This document shows, piece after piece, positions 1 to 9,801 of a DNA stretch of 40,720 nucleotides (positions are counted from its first letter, which is position 1; the number at the start of each line of letters is the position of its first letter). Source of the DNA: Rhizopus sp. PT2906 (Eukaryota; Mucoromycota; Mucoromycetes; Mucorales; Rhizopodaceae); NCBI GenBank assembly GCA_025529335.1, contig JAMYHX010000503.1, forward strand, positions 1 through 40,720, read 5' to 3'. The position numbers and the translations under genes are program-made. Under the pieces are notes generated by a model. The model worked only from the letters and a program-made list of their open reading frames with translations, ran no database searches and was not told where the DNA came from.

Positions 1-77
1 ATATATTCACGAATGTATTACTTTGACCAAAGAGTAAATGAACTATATCCAGTTTATTTGCACTTATATTTCATTAG
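1..77 (+). repeat. Left copy of a 77-bp inverted repeat
   Basis: These 77 bases are identical, as reverse complement, to 9725-9801. Identity stops sharply after the shared CATTAG at base 77. The outer edge cannot be seen because the match runs to the first base of the window, so the repeat may be longer. The sequence is AT-rich and has no ORF. Confidence 0.95.
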
Positions 78-1617
78 ATAAAATGTGTCTGTTAAAAACC
101 TTATAAGCAAAATATCTAAAAAAGAGAAGTTTCAGTAAAAGCCAAAATCAGTCTTTTTCTATTATCAGCGAGCGCTTTACTGTCTTTTTTGCGTCATTCT
201 TTCTGAGAGCAAAACTCACGCGTAAAAAGCATAGTACCAGCACGCTGATTGCATACAATTCGTGTTGTACGTAAAGTATTTCAGGTACTTATCACTTGTT
301 GAGTAATGAATTGCAATAAGAGCCCCTTGTGCTTATAGTTCCTTCAGGTTTTTAAAATGACATACCTGTACAAAGCTATCTTCAGTACATCTCTTTAAAA
401 GAACTGATTATGACATAGAAGAAGCAATCTATCGGTGTTTATAGCTATACAATACTTTATAATATATGTATAGCCGAGGCCGCAGCCGGATAAACTATTT
501 ATTAGATGATTTGCTTTTGCTTAAGACCAAAACAAATTGATAGCTCTCTATTGCATTTATTCATCGCTGCTTACGCTGGTATTTGCCACAGACTGATCGC
601 TCAATAAGGCTGTTCTGTTTTCGCAGCTTGTCTCGATCGATTATCAAAGGGAAGAAGTTTGTAAAATGGAACACAAACGGAGATTTCTTGTCGCACTCGC
701 ATCATTTCTATTTCTCTGCACATTCGCAAGTGTAAAGAAAAAGAGGGCATAGATAGGTACACATTCATATGGAGTAGAAATACATATTGAAGTTCATAAA
801 AAGCGTGCTTTACAAACAATGTGCTTACCTTTACTTCATTGACAAGCCTCTCTATTAAATGACTTTCGGGCTAGCTGAATAAGTTTTTTTTTCAGCTTCT
901 CAGTTTACGGGACGAAGAAGTCGGATTATAGTTTTCCTTACATGTATATGTACACATATATATTTATATTTATATACATATTCTTTGACACAATATGATC
1001 AAAGGTTTTCCCTTGAATTGCCTACTTGAGAACTCAATAGCAATGGTAACTCACCGTTCCCAAAAATGTAAAAACAACGTCGGCGGTATCCAGGGAAAGA
1101 TTGTGTCGCCATAGCTACAATGGATTAATCTGATAATTCTTGTGTAATGATAAACTAGTCTCCGTTAAAATGAACCTGTTGCTTGATTAAATTTTTAAAA
1201 AAAACTATTTTATAATCGAAAATGAGGAACAACAGAAAGTTATATGTATTTTGTCTATATTCATTTGTCTTAAAGAAAATATGCTTTTACATTTCAGGTA
1301 CAATAAGTAAAATTGGGCTTGTTTACTTTAACATCAGCAGCTTCGGTTTGTGAAAGAGTGTCTGGGGCTATAGATCAATCAGTTTGTGTAATGATCGACT
1401 ACTGGTTTAGATGTGTAACAAAAGGGGTATTACAAGCTTCCGCGCAAAAAATCACGATACCTATCACAGTGAGATAACCTCAAAGATGAAGAAAATTGAG
1501 CTGAAAGCAGTGCTAGCACAGACTGTTTATAAGAAATAAAAATATAAAGTTTTATTACACATAATTAAATATACGATATTAACAAAATGGAAAGCAGATT
1601 AGACTTTGTCATCGTCT
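78..1617. other. Gene-free stretch downstream of the SOD gene
   Basis: I see no convincing coding region here. The one short minus-strand ORF (601-819) has no family-like features and no supporting splice context. The right end must hold the 3' UTR of the superoxide dismutase gene; A-rich AATAAAA-like signals lie near 1535-1550 on the minus-strand 3' side. Confidence 0.6.
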
Positions 1618-2311
1618 TTAAGCAACAAGAGAAGCATCTATTAAATTAAAGGGAATCAGAAAGAAAGTATTATAGAATAGAATATAAGCTTACATCCAAT
1701 AACACCGCAGGCAACACGACTGCCAGAGTTACCAGTAGAATTAGACAAAGGAGTGCCACCAAGACCATAGTCATCTTTGCCAGAATGAACAACAACGGCA
1801 CGACTACAAAGAAATACGAATTAAGAAAAACCATTTTCATTGTTTGATTGTCCTTACCCAATAACAGAATGGGCCATTGATAATTGAATTAGATCACTGG
1901 TGATGTTCAAGATGGCCAAGCCAGTGGTATTGTCAGCAACAATGTTACCAAGGTCACCAACATGTCTTACTTCGGCATCAGGGCCACCATGAGTTTGGTT
2001 GAAAGGATTGTAATGAGCACCAGTAGAATTACAGCCTATAAAGAATTACAATCTATTCTAAAATCGCGCAGTTTATCCAATATACCTTGAGAGAGATCGC
2101 CAAATTCATGAATGTGGATACCATGATCACCACCAGTCAAGCCAGTTAAGTTGGCATAGACTCTAGTAGGACTGTCATGACTTTCTTGACTAAAGTAAAC
2201 AAGACCACTAACAGGGGGCGCGTAGAGATAAGCAACGGCCTTAATGGGTTCAGCGGCAACAAAGGAAACAGCAGCAGAAGCAAGAGCAATGGCAACAGCA
2301 GTAAAACGCAT
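1618..2311 (-). CDS. Secreted Cu/Zn superoxide dismutase
   Basis: This gene encodes a 177-aa Cu/Zn superoxide dismutase, which converts superoxide to oxygen and hydrogen peroxide. Exons are 2311-2086, 2035-1858, 1803-1694 and 1637-1618, all GT-AG. Residues 1-20 form a hydrophobic signal peptide (MRFTAVAIAL...), so the enzyme is probably extracellular or cell-wall bound. Metal ligands are all visible: H66 and H68 in HIHEFGD, H83, H91, H100, D103 and H141. C77 and C167 are placed for the structural disulfide, and R164 in GSRVACG is the active-site arginine. The ATG at 2311 is preferred because it starts directly at the signal peptide. The last exon is only 20 nt and gives a tail ASLVA; without that last splice the ORF reads on to a short unrelated tail. 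Fold assignment is firm, and the last exon is the least certain part. Confidence 0.93.
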
Positions 2312-2507
2312 TTTTCGAGAGAAAGAAAGTGTAGGAAAAAGCAAAGAATAACAAGGTTTATTTATATTTGAATATCTGTACTACTCAGAAGTGGGGGCTT
2401 TAAAAAATCTGATAACTTTCAACTCATTCTTCTGCCGTCTGACTAATCTGAATCTCCTTTTTATCTGATCTTTTAATATAAAAATTTTTCTTTTATTATT
2501 AAATAGC

Positions 2508-3925
2508 TTAGTTGACTGGATCGCACCAGTTGTTGACAGGTAAACAAGATAAATATTTACAGTTAGGACAAATCTAAAAATAAATTTCATTGTGAGTGAC
2601 AATGCGCATAATATATAAATATAGATAATTTTTACTGTGCTGGGATCATAGGCAGCATAGAATTGGTGGATAGACACAGCAAACAAGACGATCAAAGCGA
2701 CCAAAGCCACAACGCGCAGTATCCAAGTGATGACTTTTACCCTTGTGGTCGCCATAGGGCGCATTGGTGCAACCGTCATTCCCAAAAGGATTCCAACAAC
2801 GAAGCCTCCTATAGACAGTCATGGTTTAATTTCCCGCTTTCCTCCAATTTTCCTTTTTTTTTTTTACCAATGTGTGCAAAGTTATCGAGACCAGGCAATA
2901 AGCCAAGGACCAGACTGATGATGGTAGAAACCAATAAGCTCATCAAATCTCGTACTGGATGGGGTAATATTTTCCAATTGACGAGTACATCTATAAACAT
3001 GTAGCCTATCAAGCCAAATAAAGCGCCTGAACAGCCCGTGGATGCGCTTAGATTTTGTGAAAGCATTGCAGACAGGACAAAGCCCCATATTCCTGATGCC
3101 ATATACAATATAACATAACGAGGAGTGCCGAGTGCTCTTTCCAAATCAACACCCAATCTCAGGTGTGTCAACATGTTCATCAAAAAGTGAATCACACCTG
3201 CATGCATAAAAATCGGAATAACAAGTCTAAAGCTCTGATTGGGTATACCATTTGGGAATCCACCAAAACCACAGAGTTCCTCTACGGTACAAGTATCTGT
3301 TAATGATTGATAACAATTGGAAATACGTGTAGTTGAAGGAAAACTTGGGACAGGTCGAATACAGGGTGTGAATCTAGCTCCTACATTGACAAGTGCCTGT
3401 GTATAATAATAAGAATACAAGTTTTTGATTTTCTTCTTTGTTTTTCACCTGGAAACTAGGACCAATCATCGGATTAAATGGATTTGTCTCAACCACGCTT
3501 CCTGTTAATTGATGGAACTTTACAAATTCATAGATAAGCACACCAGCCATAGCAATAGCAGATAGGTAGCTAAAAATAGGTGTGTTAATGGGCCCAATTA
3601 AAAGCCTTAGTAAAGGGTGTCTATTGTGCCCATAAGGCAAAATAGCTGCTGGTGGTGCCTGGGGTTCTAATAAAGTGTACTGCTGCCCCATAGGGGGTCC
3701 TCCATAGTAATATTGTGGTTGTCCTGGAAGTGGAGGCGGAGGTGGACTGTAGTATCTGTTATCTTGCTGAGGAAAGTACTCTCGATTAGTTTGCTGTTCT
3801 AATGGTGTTCCAGTTGGTGTATTGTCAACTGAATGGAGCTTTTGAAAGCCATTACGTTGTTGCATCTCATGGCTGTCAATGACACCAGATGTATGATTGG
3901 GAACAGGTGGTGGAAATGTTGACAT
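2508..3925 (-). CDS. Rhomboid-family intramembrane serine protease
   Basis: This is a 414-aa rhomboid protease, which cleaves transmembrane substrates within the bilayer. Exons are 3925-3449, 3396-2868, 2808-2636 and 2573-2508. Residues 1 to about 110 are a Pro/Gln/Tyr-rich cytosolic region with PPPPPLPGQPQ. A first membrane helix follows LRLLIGPINTP, then a luminal NPFNPMIGPS...ALVNVGARF loop with several Cys, then the rhomboid core. The catalytic pair is visible: Ser282 in GCSGALFG and His334 in NFAHIGG, with HFLMN helping to form the oxyanion region. The last short exon encodes CPNCKYLSCLPVNNWC, a cysteine-rich tail. As I recall, a similar tail occurs in other fungal secretory-pathway rhomboids. 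It lies about 200 nt upstream of the SOD start in the same orientation. Substrates cannot be inferred. Confidence 0.93.
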
Positions 3926-4151
3926 TTGATTGTAAATAATAATAAAAAAGAGAGAGAATATAAACGTTATGGCTTAAAAAGGGGCTGTTGTCGTTAATAT
4001 AAAAAAAAAAAAGAAAGTCGCCAGAAATCTATTTTTGGTTCGTAACTATTTACATCTGTGTTTTGATGAGCTTAATCACGTCACAGTGCCAAGAAAATAT
4101 GGGCTGCCAACTATTTAACAACTTGACTTTGCATTCGACAAAAGGGATGTA

Positions 4152-4298
4152 TTACTTTATCCTCAGTTGTGCTGATATAAATGCTTGCTCTCCTGATCTG
4201 CTAAGAAAAAAGATTCATCAGTTCATATTTATACAATGACAGATGACTTACATAACAGCTGCAGTCAAACCGGACACAGTGACTGTAGCACCAGCCAT
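4152..4298 (-). CDS. Possible two-exon microprotein (31 aa)
   Basis: A candidate tiny gene: exon 4298-4252 starts MAGATVTVSGLTAAV, a 51-nt intron (GTAAGT...CTTAG) follows, and exon 4200-4152 ends SAQLRIK-stop. The splice sites are strong and the frame closes, but the product has no recognised motif. It lies upstream of the rhomboid gene on the same strand. It could be a mitochondrial or membrane microprotein, or a chance ORF flanked by good splice sites. I do not recognise it. Confidence 0.25.
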
Positions 4299-5987
4299 GG
4301 CCTAATGTTATGGATATAGACACTTGTAGACAGTACATTATTTAGGCATGAACTGAAATGAATGCAGATATACGATATATAGATCATGTGCTTTGATAAA
4401 ATAATTTGATTCTATTCATGTCAATCCAAAGAAGTAAATTCATGTATTCTAAAAGTATATATGCGGTACGACTTCTTTTGTACGGATCACACATCGTTTC
4501 TCATTTGTTTCTAAAACGCTTTCCTTACTCTCACTTATCTCTGGGCATAAGGACGAGGACGAGAAGGGAAGAAGACATAGAGCTCCTTGATTTCTTTTAG
4601 GTATGTCATATGCTATTAGTATACCGCATTTGGCCATTGTCAGCAGCTAGCCACGGGCCTTTCACATTCTACGTATAAGCATGGTTGACTATATTTTAGA
4701 ATAGTAGAAATATCGGCAAAATAAAATTAAAGTGTTGTGCTTTTTATAGGTTGGCGCAGTTTGCCGAGCTGATAACAAATGGTTTCATACTTTCGCTTGC
4801 TTTGTAGCAATATAAGTTTTATTTCTTGCATAGACTTGAGGGACTGGCTGCACTATTTGTATAAATATTTTAGTGTTGTTCTAAAGTCATATAGTTCCAA
4901 TAAAGAACTTTGAGACGTATGAAAGAAATAGGGTAGATGATAAAGCTATGTGTTTGCTTAAACGGATGTTCTATGTATTCACTGGTTTCTCTTCAATCTA
5001 TGTAAATATTGTTTACATATTTGTCTTTTGTGATTTCTATGATATCATTTGACACATAACGTTAATACGATTGTTTCCCGACTGTGGAGAGATGGAAGGC
5101 GACCAGTGCAGTGACAGGGGAAAACCCCATGGAGGGTGAGCCAAGCTATTTCAACCTTGGCAGCAGAAAGTCCTGTCAGCAGTTGCTTCAAAGTTGGCAT
5201 AGTAAGGATACATTTTCCAATTAAGGTAAAAAATAGCAAAAATGATGACAAGTGGGAAAGAGAGGCTACTGTTTTTTTTTAAAAAAAAAGTGCAAAAGGT
5301 ATACGTTTTGATAAGGTGTATATGGAATCTTGGTATATACATTTGTACACTTTTGGCAAACTTTATGCTACACATACACGTAATAGGCGTTCCACAGTAG
5401 TTAGTTTCTTATCTTGGTAATACTTTAAGATCAATGTTTTGAGTGGTTCAGAAACTTCCAATGGAAAGCAAAAGGGTGATTGATTTCTAGTCCCTCATAT
5501 CAAATGATCATTGCTCTTGAAAAGCACTTACAAGCTTATCAGTATTTCAACACTACTATGGACATAGCGATAGATGTAGTTTTCTTTTTTGTGGTGTGAT
5601 CTATAAAACAAAGCTCTTTTCTTTCTCCTTGAATTAATCAAGGTACAGAAAATATGAATGTTAATATTGTGTCATACAAATGGCCACAGAATAGCGCTTT
5701 AGAATTAAGGGCAGTATTTCTGCATATATTAAGCAAGTATCCATTACAGATTCTGCAAAAGTCAGTTGGATAAAATGGCATATATAAAAGGCATTATTAT
5801 AAGGAGAAATATGAAGCATAGGTGAGCTGTATCATCATCATAATGTCAGTTACAATAACAATCAGGGACAAGTGACATGAAATGGAAAAAGCTGAAAGAT
5901 GAACATTGAAATGCCGAAAATTGATAAATATCTTGTTTTTCTGCCCTTCTTTTTTTTTTTTTTTTCTTCCTCTTCTTTACTTACACA
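4299..5987. other. Gene-poor stretch with a diverged copy of the 16.5-kb microgene tail
   Basis: No convincing gene. On the minus strand, 5147-5163 repeats exactly the 17 bases at 16525-16541. It is followed at similar spacing by AATTAAGGTAAAA (5219-5231) and a T9A9 tract (5272-5289), the same order as at 16.5 kb. Translated on the minus strand it reads KQLLTGLSAAKVEIAW, against KTATSRA/LQAELDTAKVEIHKLK at the other locus. This may be a decayed relative. Upstream of 5988 is a long T-run that probably belongs to the next gene's leader. Confidence 0.4.
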
Positions 5988-6314
5988 ATGCACTTGAATC
6001 AGAATCATAAACACCATTCATCAATAACTTCTATATCTTCTTCTATATCCAGCATTGACCACCACTCAAATTCATCCTCACATACATCATTAACTTATAA
6101 AAGATATTCAGAATTAGCGCCTACCAGACGATGGGACGACTCTCAATTAGAAATGGAGCTTGCTGAAGATGACCTCATTGAAGAACAAAGGAAAAAAAAA
6201 TTCATCAATTCATCTCTCCGATTAAAACTTTCAGAAAACCTTAAATTTCGTCATAGTCACAGCAATAGTAACAATACACCACTATTCAAGAGACTTTATA
6301 GTTGGTTCACATAG
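5988..6314 (+). CDS. Small Ser/His/Asn-rich protein, unknown function
   Basis: A single-exon ORF of 108 aa starting MHLNQNHKHHSS. The first 35 residues are a Ser/His/Ile low-complexity tract. The middle (SELAPTRRWDDSQLEMELAEDDLIEEQRKKK) looks like a charged helix, and the C-terminus ends LFKRLYSWFT. No domain is recognised. Support for a real gene: a T16-type pyrimidine tract and CTTCCTCTTC leader just before the ATG, in-phase codon use unlike the AT-rich flanks, and an AATAAA-like site near 6391. It is followed in the same direction by the gene at 6662. It could be a short disordered regulator. Function is unknown. Confidence 0.5.
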   Translation: MHLNQNHKHHSSITSISSSISSIDHHSNSSSHTSLTYKRYSELAPTRRWDDSQLEMELAEDDLIEEQRKKKFINSSLRLKLSENLKFRHSHSNSNNTPLFKRLYSWFT

Positions 6315-6661
6315 GCCATTCTCTCTTATATTTATACCATCAAATATTCTATTATTCACCATGTACATATATATATATATATATTGTCTAATAAACCACT
6401 TTGAGTCTAGAACTGTCCTTTTGACGCGTAGCATCTATCATATATCTTATCTTGCATTAAATTGTGTGATTGAAAAGGTGTAAAGAGTAGCAACTGTAGC
6501 TAAGCAACGATATACGTTTAACATACTTTATTGAATCAATAATAAAATTGATGGAACCCCTTTTGTAACTGTACCTTTTATTTTGTGTAACCCTATTCAC
6601 TTTTTAAGAGACCAATCGAAACAATGAAAAACTTAAATTCCCCTTTCTTTCTTTACTCATC
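6315..6661. other. Short intergenic spacer
   Basis: This holds a (TA)n run near 6366-6385, an AATAAAC polyadenylation-like signal just after it, and the promoter/leader of the next gene (T/C-rich, CTTTCTTTCTTTACTCATC immediately before its ATG). I see no coding region. Confidence 0.6.
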
Positions 6662-7608
6662 ATGTCAGTTCCAATGTATTCACCAAACAGCCAATCTATC
6701 AGTCCTTCACTTCAACCAGGACTATATGAGTACCTCTCAGAATTAGTTTCTAAGCGTGTCGCTACTATTAAATACATCAGAAAAGCACATGAAGGAAACA
6801 CACATTGGTTCAACACTATTCTGTTGACAAAAGAGAATCTACAGTCAATGTACCCAAATTCAAAAATGGCTAAAAGGTAATAGATGCTGCCACAGTATGA
6901 ATAAGAAAGACTAATGGAAAAAGTATTCGTTTTAAAAGAACATATAATTTTTATGCGCTGGGTCTTTCGTTAGGCGCCATTTTAGATATAACAAATCCAC
7001 TTGATTACATAAAGGCTTTAAATCAAATCATGTTAGAATTCGAGAAACATACCAACGATGATTCAAAACAAAAAATGGTATCAGCACAATTTAACACCTC
7101 ATTTTTAATATGATATTGATTCGTGTATGTTTATATAGAAAAATATCTTTAGAAAGAAAGCCGATCATTCGGATAATGCAAGTGATTATGGCTATCTGAT
7201 ACTGCCACATATCGTAAGTTTAGAAAGAGAGAGAGGGGGATTAAAAGGCACTCATATTATTATTAGCCGTTTGAAATGGATTACTTTGAGACCTTTTTTA
7301 CATTGGTAGATATTGTCGCTGAAGCATATTATAAATTACTTGTTGGGACAGAAGGGCCCATTTGTACACAGGCTTTCTTTGAGCTGGTTCTCAAATGCGA
7401 TGGAAAATTCAAGGTAAGGATAGGATGATAACAATAAAGATCAAGACAGTTGAATGGCAATGTATAGAAAATAGTTTCTATGGTTACAAAAGAATTGGAT
7501 ATCATAGCAAGGGAGGCTATTAAAGATGAACTGAGAATGATTGATCCCTTTTCACAAGCAACACAATCGAGTTTCCCAATTGAATTTGACACAAATGGAG
7601 ATGCTTAA
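6662..7608 (+). CDS. Conserved-looking fungal protein of uncertain family (249 aa)
   Basis: A spliced gene: exons 6662-6876, 6906-7077, 7139-7213, 7267-7413 and 7468-7608, giving 249 aa. The N-terminal half (LYEYLSELVSKRVATIKYIRKAHEGNTHWFNTI) and the C-terminal half (PFEMDYFETFFTLVDIVAEAYYKLL, then KCDGKFKKIVSMVTKELDIIAREAIKDEL) are helical and look like real, conserved sequence. I associate this pattern loosely with fungal proteins of the yeast YPL066W/Rgl1 kind (linked to Rho1 signalling). That is a memory-level resemblance and should not be used as a name. The first intron, at 29 nt, is unusually short. It is required to join MAKR to KTNGKSIRFKRTYNFYALGLSLG in frame, so either that intron is real or the donor lies further upstream. 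Confidence 0.75.
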
Positions 7609-7734
7609 AAGAGAAAGAAATATATATCACAGGCACATATACACATATACATACATCATATATACGACATTCATTTTCTTATATTCATTTTGAAAAAAAA
7701 GTTTATAAACCTATCCTTTGTTACCCTCCTTTAA

Positions 7735-7845
7735 TCACTCCTTAATCAACTGCTCTTTTCTTATGGCCCTGATTACATATAGAATAAATGCTACTGCTCC
7801 AGTAAGCAAGAGATAGTACACTTGCCAAGAACAAGTTTTGTACAT
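7735..7845 (-). CDS. Single-pass membrane microprotein (36 aa)
   Basis: A short ORF starting MYKTCSWQVYYLLLTG and ending AIRKEQLIKE. One hydrophobic helix (about residues 9-25) is followed by a basic/acidic tail, a typical tail-anchored or small integral membrane layout. An in-frame ATG at 7932 would add a Phe/Leu-rich, poly-Lys-joined N-terminus that looks like translated T/A-rich leader, so the inner ATG is preferred. It sits between the 3' ends of two larger genes. I do not recognise the family. Confidence 0.35.
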   Translation of the reverse strand: MYKTCSWQVYYLLLTGAVAFILYVIRAIRKEQLIKE

Positions 7846-7985
7846 GTCTTTTTTTTTATTTTTTAAAAAGCATAAAGAAAAATAAAAGAAAAATAAAAGA
7901 AAAATAAAAAAGAGGCAGAGATAACTGTCCATTATCCATTCCTTTTTACAAAAAAAGAAAAAAGCAAATAGGAAGAGAGAAGCGA

Positions 7986-9183
7986 CTATGTATTAAAAAA
8001 ACGCTCTTGGAGCAAGCCTAGGCTGAGACTTTCAAATGTCCTTACAGCAAGTTCTTCAAATGATTCGACTATAGATCCAGTTTCAGGTTTTTCATACACA
8101 GGAGAAGGTTTATCTTTATATTTAGCAAACTTGTCATAGTTAGGTGTTGTAGGTTTAAACAATTCCTTTTCTGTCATCAAGCGGAAGTGTTCATCCTCTT
8201 TAGGAGGGATCAAGGGCGAGCGGGTATCAAGAGGAATAGGTAATGATATCTCTCCCTTGTTACGGTCACCGAAGCTCCGTTTACTGCTATTCCTAAGCTG
8301 CTGAAGTAGTTGAGATGGCTGGTCATCTTTTTTTTTTTTTTGTTCTTCCTGCTTTTACCTTTTCAATGCCAAATGAAGCTGCGTCTTTAGACTTTTGCTT
8401 TGCAGCATTCATCTTTTTCTGTAACTGGCTCTTGAAACCAGAAAAAGAGAGGCGCTTCCTTTTGATGCTGAGCTCTTCTGTTGATCGACTATCTTCAAAT
8501 GATGTTTCATATCCTATGCTGTCTGTATACACTTGTGATAACGTTGGACTGAAAAAATCTAGGTCGCTTGGGGTAGTTATAGCAGGTTTTTTAGGTACCT
8601 CAGGAGGAACCTCGATTGGACTGTGATGAGGAGATTCGACTGGACTGCTACAAATAATTTCAATTGGACTATTGCCAGTAGCTGTTTGCTCTGGCGAAAG
8701 AAAGATATCTACTGTATCGCTAGTATCATCGAAAAATACATTGGGCGTGACAAATGGCGTATCATTTCCCTGGTCAGTTAGTTGTGAGTCAGAAACTTCC
8801 GAATTTCTTCTAGTGTCATTACTGTCTTTGTAAGAGGATGCGGTTGACTTGGGTGAAAGACTGGAAAGACTAGTTTGAAAGAGCCTATTAATACAAATGT
8901 CTTGCAGAGTGTCTACAGAATCAAGCTTCTCTAGCGTATGTTCCGAAATATCTTTGTCTGGTGAAGGGTAGTTATGGAAAATGTCGTCTCTACCCCAAAG
9001 CTCTGGTGAACCCAACGATGTGTCCCTTTTTAAGGTTATAGAGAGCGGAAGTTTTTCAGGAGGTTTGGCTTTTTCTTCAGGGATAGCTCCAAGTTGATCA
9101 TTTGATCCGCTAGACCAATTAAAAAAACCAGATCCACTGTTCCGCATACGAGTGTTGAACGATAGCTTGATCGATTTTTTCAT
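7986..9183 (-). CDS. Disordered Ser/Thr/Pro-rich protein, unknown function (379 aa)
   Basis: Two exons, 9183-8359 and 8300-7986, joined through GTAAAAGC...TTCAG, give 379 aa. The product starts MKKSIKLSF and is largely disordered, with many SP/TP sites (LSPKSTAS, SSPVESPHHSPIEVPPEVP), which suggests regulation by proline-directed kinases. A basic, possibly coiled-coil segment lies around KRKRLSFSGFKSQLQKKMNAAKQKSKD. The C-terminus (LIPPKEDEHFRLMTEKELFKP...YDKFAKYKDKPSP) is more conserved in appearance and ends LGLLQERFFNT. No catalytic domain is visible. The ATG at 9183 is the first in the frame; upstream in-frame sequence begins only at a non-ATG codon. Function is unknown. Confidence 0.7.
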
Positions 9184-9724
9184 AAGGAATTGCAGCAAAG
9201 TTCGAATTGAAAGAAGAAAAGAAAAAAGCAAAAGCTCTTTTTATACTCTACATAATTCTTCGTAAATTTATTTTACTAGACCTTGGCTTTTTTTCTGACA
9301 TATTCTAATTTGGGAAATGTGATATGCAGAAAAAAGGATTGAGGGCCAAGTAAATTGTTACTGAACAGATCAAACCATCAAAGATCGATGACATGCCCGA
9401 TAATGTTCTTTCCACTTTAGGCATCAACTGTTTCAGTATATTCCCTTATTTGATTTATATACAAAGAAAAGCTTTCTACTTAAAAGAGTTGCCTGACTCG
9501 ATGTTACCCACTATTACAGAGTATATGTACATTTTAGTGTAATCACAATGTCAGGAAAAGTATGCGGAGATTTCTTAGACATAAGTAATATAATTTATCC
9601 TGAATTCATCCCTAGATACATTCACTTATCACTCGCCAGAGCTTAACTGTATCTTTATTAGATAAAAATTATATGCCTAACCTTATTTCATGTTTATTCT
9701 TCCATAGAAAACTACAATATTTGC
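9184..9724. other. Upstream region of the 9183 gene
   Basis: Promoter side of the minus-strand gene starting at 9183. I see no coding region and no clear TATA box. It ends at the boundary of the right-hand inverted repeat. Confidence 0.5.
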
Positions 9725-9801
9725 CTAATGAAATATAAGTGCAAATAAACTGGATATAGTTCATTTACTCTTTGGTCAAAGTAATACATTCGTGAATATA
9801 T
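9725..9801 (-). repeat. Right copy of the 77-bp inverted repeat
   Basis: Perfect reverse complement of 1-77 (77 of 77 bases). The inner boundary is at 9725, where C9724 differs from the left copy. The outer boundary is unknown, because the left copy is cut by the window edge. The repeat unit could therefore extend into the gene-free stretch to the right. Confidence 0.95.

Noticed and set aside
1..9801. One giant 9.8-kb transposon with 77-bp terminal inverted repeats
   Set aside because: The interior holds SOD, rhomboid and several ordinary spliced genes in both orientations, with no transposase seen. Two copies of a repeat or an inversion explains it better, and the outer ends are not visible.
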